From positions 4,026 to 12,284 of the forward strand of contig DOPF01000042.1 in assembly GCA_003512705.1 (NCBI GenBank): 8,259 nt of DNA. The letters are read 5' to 3'. The translations under genes were made by a program, and so were the position numbers. Position 1 is the first letter of the stretch. Each line of letters opens with the position of its first letter. The stretch is from Patescibacteria group bacterium. Lineage in GTDB: Bacteria; Patescibacteriota; Patescibacteriia; Veblenbacterales; UBA10138. Positions 5,897 through 8,259 of the stretch are shown here, piece after piece. The notes beneath the pieces are model-generated. The model was not told the origin of the DNA. It saw only the letters and a program-made list of their open reading frames with translations, and ran no database searches.

Positions 5897-6520
5897 TTAG
5901 GCTAGCCTCGCTATTATTTTATTTACATCTGGATAATATTTACGAAATGTATTATCTACTTTTTTATCCGGCTGAGAAATTTTTTGAACTTCCTTCCATT
6001 TAGGATAAACTTTTAAAACAATCAAATCAACCAGTCGCTCCTTCTGCCAATGACTTATTTTATATTTTTGAATCAATTTTTCAATTGATAGATGAATTAT
6101 TTCGTGAATAATGGTCTTTATTAGATACTTATTTTTTCTTCGCTGGAAATTTAATATTATCTTATTGGGTAAGTGATAGCTTCCCCCAACCCCGTACTTA
6201 GTTAAATAAATATAATAATATTTTTTTAGTTTGAAACCGTCTTCTATTAAGTTAGGAATAACTTTTTGACCCGTAGTTTTCCATGAGCGGCTTAACTGCA
6301 AACTTATTCTTCTATAGTGGTCGTTTTTAAACTCTTTTTTAACCATTTCTCTTAGTGAATTTTGAGTTACCTTATTACCAAATAAGCCAAGTTCCATTGG
6401 AAGAGCAACATAATATTTATTTTCTTTATACCAATTAATTTTTTTTAGAGAATATAAAATTCGCCTAATTTCATAGTTAACCGAATACTTGAAAACTAGT
6501 GCTACAATTTGATTTGTCAT
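5897..6520 (-). CDS. HExxH zinc metallopeptidase-like protein, unknown family
   Basis: A 207-aa, Lys/Tyr/Ile-rich protein with no clear signal peptide or membrane span. The core motif is TIIHEIIHLSIE with H139, E140 and H143, the zinc-metallopeptidase signature. It is followed 18 residues later by E161 in ISHWQKERLVDLIV, a plausible third zinc ligand as in gluzincin-type enzymes. The upstream LPNKIILNF (117-125) looks like the edge strand preceding the active-site helix. No named family is recognised; it could be a processing protease or a degenerate toxin-type peptidase. I chose the ATG at 6520 over one at 6547 because a TGGTATAAT promoter lies between them and would fall inside the longer frame. 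The gene is visibly more AT-rich than its neighbours, which fits horizontal acquisition. It has its own promoter and terminator, and lies 50 nt beyond the terminator of the peptide-maturase cassette. Confidence 0.75.
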   Translation of the reverse strand: MTNQIVALVFKYSVNYEIRRILYSLKKINWYKENKYYVALPMELGLFGNKVTQNSLREMVKKEFKNDHYRRISLQLSRSWKTTGQKVIPNLIEDGFKLKKYYYIYLTKYGVGGSYHLPNKIILNFQRRKNKYLIKTIIHEIIHLSIEKLIQKYKISHWQKERLVDLIVLKVYPKWKEVQKISQPDKKVDNTFRKYYPDVNKIIARLA

Positions 6521-6526
6521 GTATAA

Positions 6527-6535
6527 ATTATACCA
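6527..6535 (-). promoter_or_regulatory. Extended -10 promoter TGGTATAAT, probably leaderless
   Basis: TATAAT (6527-6532) preceded by TGG is a full extended -10 element on the minus strand. Only 6 nt separate it from the ATG at 6520, so transcription would begin at or next to the A of the start codon. No convincing -35 is seen, as expected for an extended -10 promoter. Confidence 0.6.
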
Positions 6536-6569
6536 AAAAACAGCCACTGTTGCTTGGTAAGAAATAAAT

Positions 6570-6596
6570 CAGCCGAGAATCTCCAATTCCCGGCTG
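6570..6596 (-). terminator. Hairpin terminator after the Cys-rich peptide gene
   Basis: Arms CAGCCG.GAAT and ATTC.CGGCTG enclose a 5-nt loop, giving 11 pairs as minus-strand RNA including one G-U. On the plus strand that pair would be an A-C mismatch, so the hairpin favours the minus strand. A U-rich but interrupted tail (ATTTATTTCTT) follows. It begins 20 nt beyond the TGA of the peptide gene. Confidence 0.6.
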
Positions 6597-6615
6597 TTTG
6601 AGTTGCAACTACTAT

Positions 6616-6741
6616 TCAGTAGTCAGTGCAGCAGTCGCCGTCAGGGCAGTCACAGTCGCATTGGGCGCCTTGACATTCCTCAGCACAGTGACTGATTGTT
6701 GCCTCGACTTCGGACTCGCTCAGAACGAGAATTTCGTCCAT
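6616..6741 (-). CDS. Cys-rich acidic peptide, probable radical-SAM RiPP precursor
   Basis: A 41-aa peptide. Residues 1-18 (MDEILVLSESEVEATISH) are cysteine-free and helix-like, as in a leader. Residues 19-41 hold seven cysteines (19, 23, 28, 30, 32, 37, 38), including the run CDCDCPDGDCC, and the peptide ends TDY. There are twelve Asp/Glu and no Lys or Arg. It begins 4 nt after the stop of the radical SAM/SPASM gene with a perfect SD, and ends at a terminator. From family knowledge, Cys-rich peptides next to SPASM enzymes are usually precursors for thioether crosslinks (SCIFF and ranthipeptide types). C30-x3-D34 and C32-x3-D36 resemble the CX3D rings of PapA-type ranthipeptides. The product is therefore inferred to be a crosslinked peptide. 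The alternative is an unmodified metallothionein-like metal binder. No protease or exporter is in the cassette as visible. Confidence 0.8.
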   Translation of the reverse strand: MDEILVLSESEVEATISHCAEECQGAQCDCDCPDGDCCTDY

Positions 6742-6745
6742 AGTA

Positions 6746-8092
6746 TTACCTCCTTTCCGGCTGCGAGTTTGTTGCGATTATTTGAAGTGCCTTTAGTTCG
6801 ATTAATTGAGGAATCATCTCCTTAAATAATCGACAATAAGGCGATGCTGTGTTGGTGTTTCCCTTTGCACTTAAATTGTTCAATGGGCACCCGCCTCCGC
6901 AGGCAAGAGCCCATTTGCATTGGGCACATTCAGTATAATCAGTTACAAGTTCATTGTAAAAATCCGGTACTGTCTGTTGGCTCCACACCATCTCAAGGAG
7001 TGATCTACTGTCGCTTAGGTTACCTATTGAGTCTCTGTTCATTGCTGCTTGACAGAAAAATAGTTCACCTAAATGACTCACTACCACGCCGGTAAAACCA
7101 ACGTTGCAGCTTTTGAAATGGGCTTTTCTGTCTAGGTGAATGTCAGCCAACTGATGACTGAAAGAGGCGCGGCCTTCACGAATCGCGTGAGCGTAGTATT
7201 CATAGCAATCGTTTAATGGATACATAAGCTCATCAATAAAGGCTTCGTGCCCCCCATAACCACCAGTATTGTCTCGATACATTGCGTACCGGAAGCGCAG
7301 ATTGGAATCAATCAGGTATCTTGTAAGTAATGGAATGCCATCTATATTAGCTTCAGTGATGGTGGTTAAAATGCCAGGACGTATGCCATAGTTGATGAGA
7401 TTTTTTAAGTTCACATCTATTTTATTAAATGACCCTTGACCATTTTTATATGGACGAGTAGCGTCATTCCAAGCACCCACACCATCGAGAGATACACAAA
7501 TACCTACTGAGAATTTTTCTAAAAATTGCACCCATTCATCAGTAAGGCATGTTCCATTAGTGATCAACCTTAACTTAACATCAATACCTTTCTCGATGAA
7601 TCTTTTTTGAGCTTGCTCTGCAATAAAAAATACGATTTTTTTATTGAGAGTCGGCTCGCCACCGGCGAACTTGATTTGCACATACTTAATGCCGTGCCAT
7701 ACGATGGTCGCTTCTAGTTTGTCGAGAAATAAACGTGCTGTTTTCATTGTCATGGCAGCTTGATCTTTATAGATGTAGCAATAGCCACAACCCAAGTTAC
7801 AATTGTTAGTAACATGTAACCAAACCCCGAGTGATTTAATGTTTTCTTGTTGAATCGGCTTATACTGAATAGGTTTGTTCTTGGGTTGAATCAGACGTTT
7901 GGCTTGAAGTAGCTCGATTCTTTTTTCGTCCCGCCCTTTTTCAAAATGAGACATATCTTCCAAAAGAAGCTTGGTGCGTAAATCGAGCAGTGTTACGCCA
8001 TTCTGGTTTCCAGCTACAAAAGCGTAACCATAACCATCTACCTGTCCCGTGTGACACGCTGGCACTTTTTCAAACTCTTCTACGGAGTACAT
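6746..8092 (-). CDS. Radical SAM/SPASM peptide maturase
   Basis: A 448-aa cytoplasmic iron-sulfur enzyme. Residues 1-85 are a family-specific N-terminal region, possibly for precursor recognition. The radical SAM core starts with C98-x3-C102-x2-C105 (NNCNLGCGYCY), which binds the cluster that cleaves S-adenosylmethionine, followed by FAGGEP (142-147) and LITNGT. The SPASM domain matches the canonical spacing fully: C329-x12-G342-x4-C347, then C389-x2-C392-x5-C398-x3-C402-x17-C420, enough for two auxiliary clusters. SPASM enzymes act on peptides or proteins (PqqE, AlbA, anaerobic sulfatase maturase). Here the 41-aa Cys-rich peptide 4 nt downstream is the obvious substrate, so thioether formation is the favoured activity (inference). 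anSME-type activity is less likely, as no sulfatase is present. The start has SD GAGGT and a TTGACA promoter. It is intact and the first gene of its operon. Confidence 0.93.
   Translation of the reverse strand: MYSVEEFEKVPACHTGQVDGYGYAFVAGNQNGVTLLDLRTKLLLEDMSHFEKGRDEKRIELLQAKRLIQPKNKPIQYKPIQQENIKSLGVWLHVTNNCNLGCGYCYIYKDQAAMTMKTARLFLDKLEATIVWHGIKYVQIKFAGGEPTLNKKIVFFIAEQAQKRFIEKGIDVKLRLITNGTCLTDEWVQFLEKFSVGICVSLDGVGAWNDATRPYKNGQGSFNKIDVNLKNLINYGIRPGILTTITEANIDGIPLLTRYLIDSNLRFRYAMYRDNTGGYGGHEAFIDELMYPLNDCYEYYAHAIREGRASFSHQLADIHLDRKAHFKSCNVGFTGVVVSHLGELFFCQAAMNRDSIGNLSDSRSLLEMVWSQQTVPDFYNELVTDYTECAQCKWALACGGGCPLNNLSAKGNTNTASPYCRLFKEMIPQLIELKALQIIATNSQPERR
6748..6756 (-). promoter_or_regulatory. 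Perfect Shine-Dalgarno AAAGGAGGT of the peptide gene
   Basis: AAAGGAGGT lies within the last codons and stop of the radical SAM gene (Glu-Arg-Arg-stop), 6 nt before the peptide ATG. It is the strongest SD in the window and predicts much higher synthesis of the peptide than of the enzyme from one transcript, as expected for a precursor/maturase pair. Confidence 0.85.
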
Positions 8093-8155
8093 TTTAACCT
8101 CACATGATTTTGAGTGTACAAATTGTTAAGGTTCGGCCGTTATTTAATCCCCTAG

Positions 8156-8183
8156 AGTTTAACAAATATTTATCATTTGTCAA
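8156..8183 (-). promoter_or_regulatory. Promoter of the maturase-peptide operon, TTGACA-16-TAAACT
   Basis: A perfect -35 TTGACA (8178-8183) and TAAACT (8156-8161, 4 of 6) are 16 nt apart on the minus strand, giving a leader of about 57 nt to the ATG at 8092. The -35 touches the outer arm (8184-8190) of the inverted repeat around the last hairpin element, so the palindrome could be an operator or an upstream boundary. Confidence 0.5.
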
Positions 8184-8238
8184 GCGCGAAGGTATCTCCG
8201 ATGCCAAGCATCGGAGCTTGACTATCTATATTTCGCGC
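8184..8238. repeat. CAA-triloop hairpin element, copy 4, with outer inverted repeat
   Basis: Perfect 9-bp arms CTCCGATGC (8196-8204) and GCATCGGAG (8208-8216) enclose CAA, followed by CTTGAC. An outer perfect inverted repeat GCGCGAA (8184-8190) and TTCGCGC (8232-8238) surrounds the whole. It sits immediately upstream of the radical SAM promoter. Beyond it to 8259 nothing further is seen. Confidence 0.7.
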
Positions 8239-8259
8239 GCGACACTGAGCAACAAGCCC

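Noticed and set aside
6521..6547. Upstream ATG giving a 216-aa HExxH protein
   Set aside because: The extra nine codons contain the TGGTATAAT promoter, and there is no SD for the upstream ATG.
6616..6741. Metallothionein as the primary call for the Cys-rich peptide
   Set aside because: Cys content would fit, but the cysteine-free leader-like half and tight linkage to a SPASM enzyme favour a modified-peptide precursor; kept as the alternative.
6598..6825. Plus-strand 75-codon open frame over the Cys-rich peptide
   Set aside because: It is the antisense of the peptide and the maturase end; the minus strand has the SD, the operon context and the terminator orientation.

Overview
All recognisable genes in this window lie on the minus strand. 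The protein style and architecture suggest a small-genome bacterium of the Patescibacteria/CPR type; this is inference. Supporting points are a compact glycolytic cluster of divergent enzymes, tightly packed genes, several genes without a Shine-Dalgarno (SD) sequence, and numerous short hairpin elements. UGA is a true stop (gap, pgk and the small Cys-rich gene end in TGA), so the genetic code is standard and not the UGA=Gly code of some CPR groups. No rRNA, tRNA, CRISPR array or insertion sequence was found.

Right-to-left, in transcription order: (1) 8259-6570 holds a two-gene cassette. A 448-aa radical SAM/SPASM peptide maturase is followed 4 nt later by a 41-aa acidic peptide with seven cysteines, which has a perfect SD and is closed by a hairpin terminator. 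It looks like a ribosomally made, post-translationally modified peptide (RiPP) system and is the most interesting item here. (2) 6535-5780 holds an AT-rich gene for a HExxH metallopeptidase-like protein, apparently leaderless, followed by a terminator. (3) 5758-5476 holds a 60-aa putative zinc-binding protein whose reading frame contains no ATG, GTG or TTG; a well-placed SD points to an AUA start. Tandem hairpins and a U-run follow. (4) 5450-5067 holds a cluster of palindromic hairpins sharing a CAA triloop, then a 69-aa coiled-coil protein, then a repeat-derived terminator.

(5) 4958-1 is the lower-glycolysis cluster gap-pgk-eno-gpmI. Its enzymes convert glyceraldehyde-3-phosphate to 2-phosphoglycerate and then phosphoenolpyruvate. 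The gpmI gene runs off the window at base 1. pgk and eno overlap by 4 nt and eno and gpmI are 2 nt apart, so these three are almost certainly cotranscribed; gap has its own -10 box and is separated from pgk by a structured 119-nt gap. tpiA is absent from the cluster. The PGK has several substitutions at normally invariant substrate-site positions.

No intergenic stretch exceeds 300 bases. The longest non-coding stretch, 5277-5522, carries a promoter, four hairpins and a terminator.
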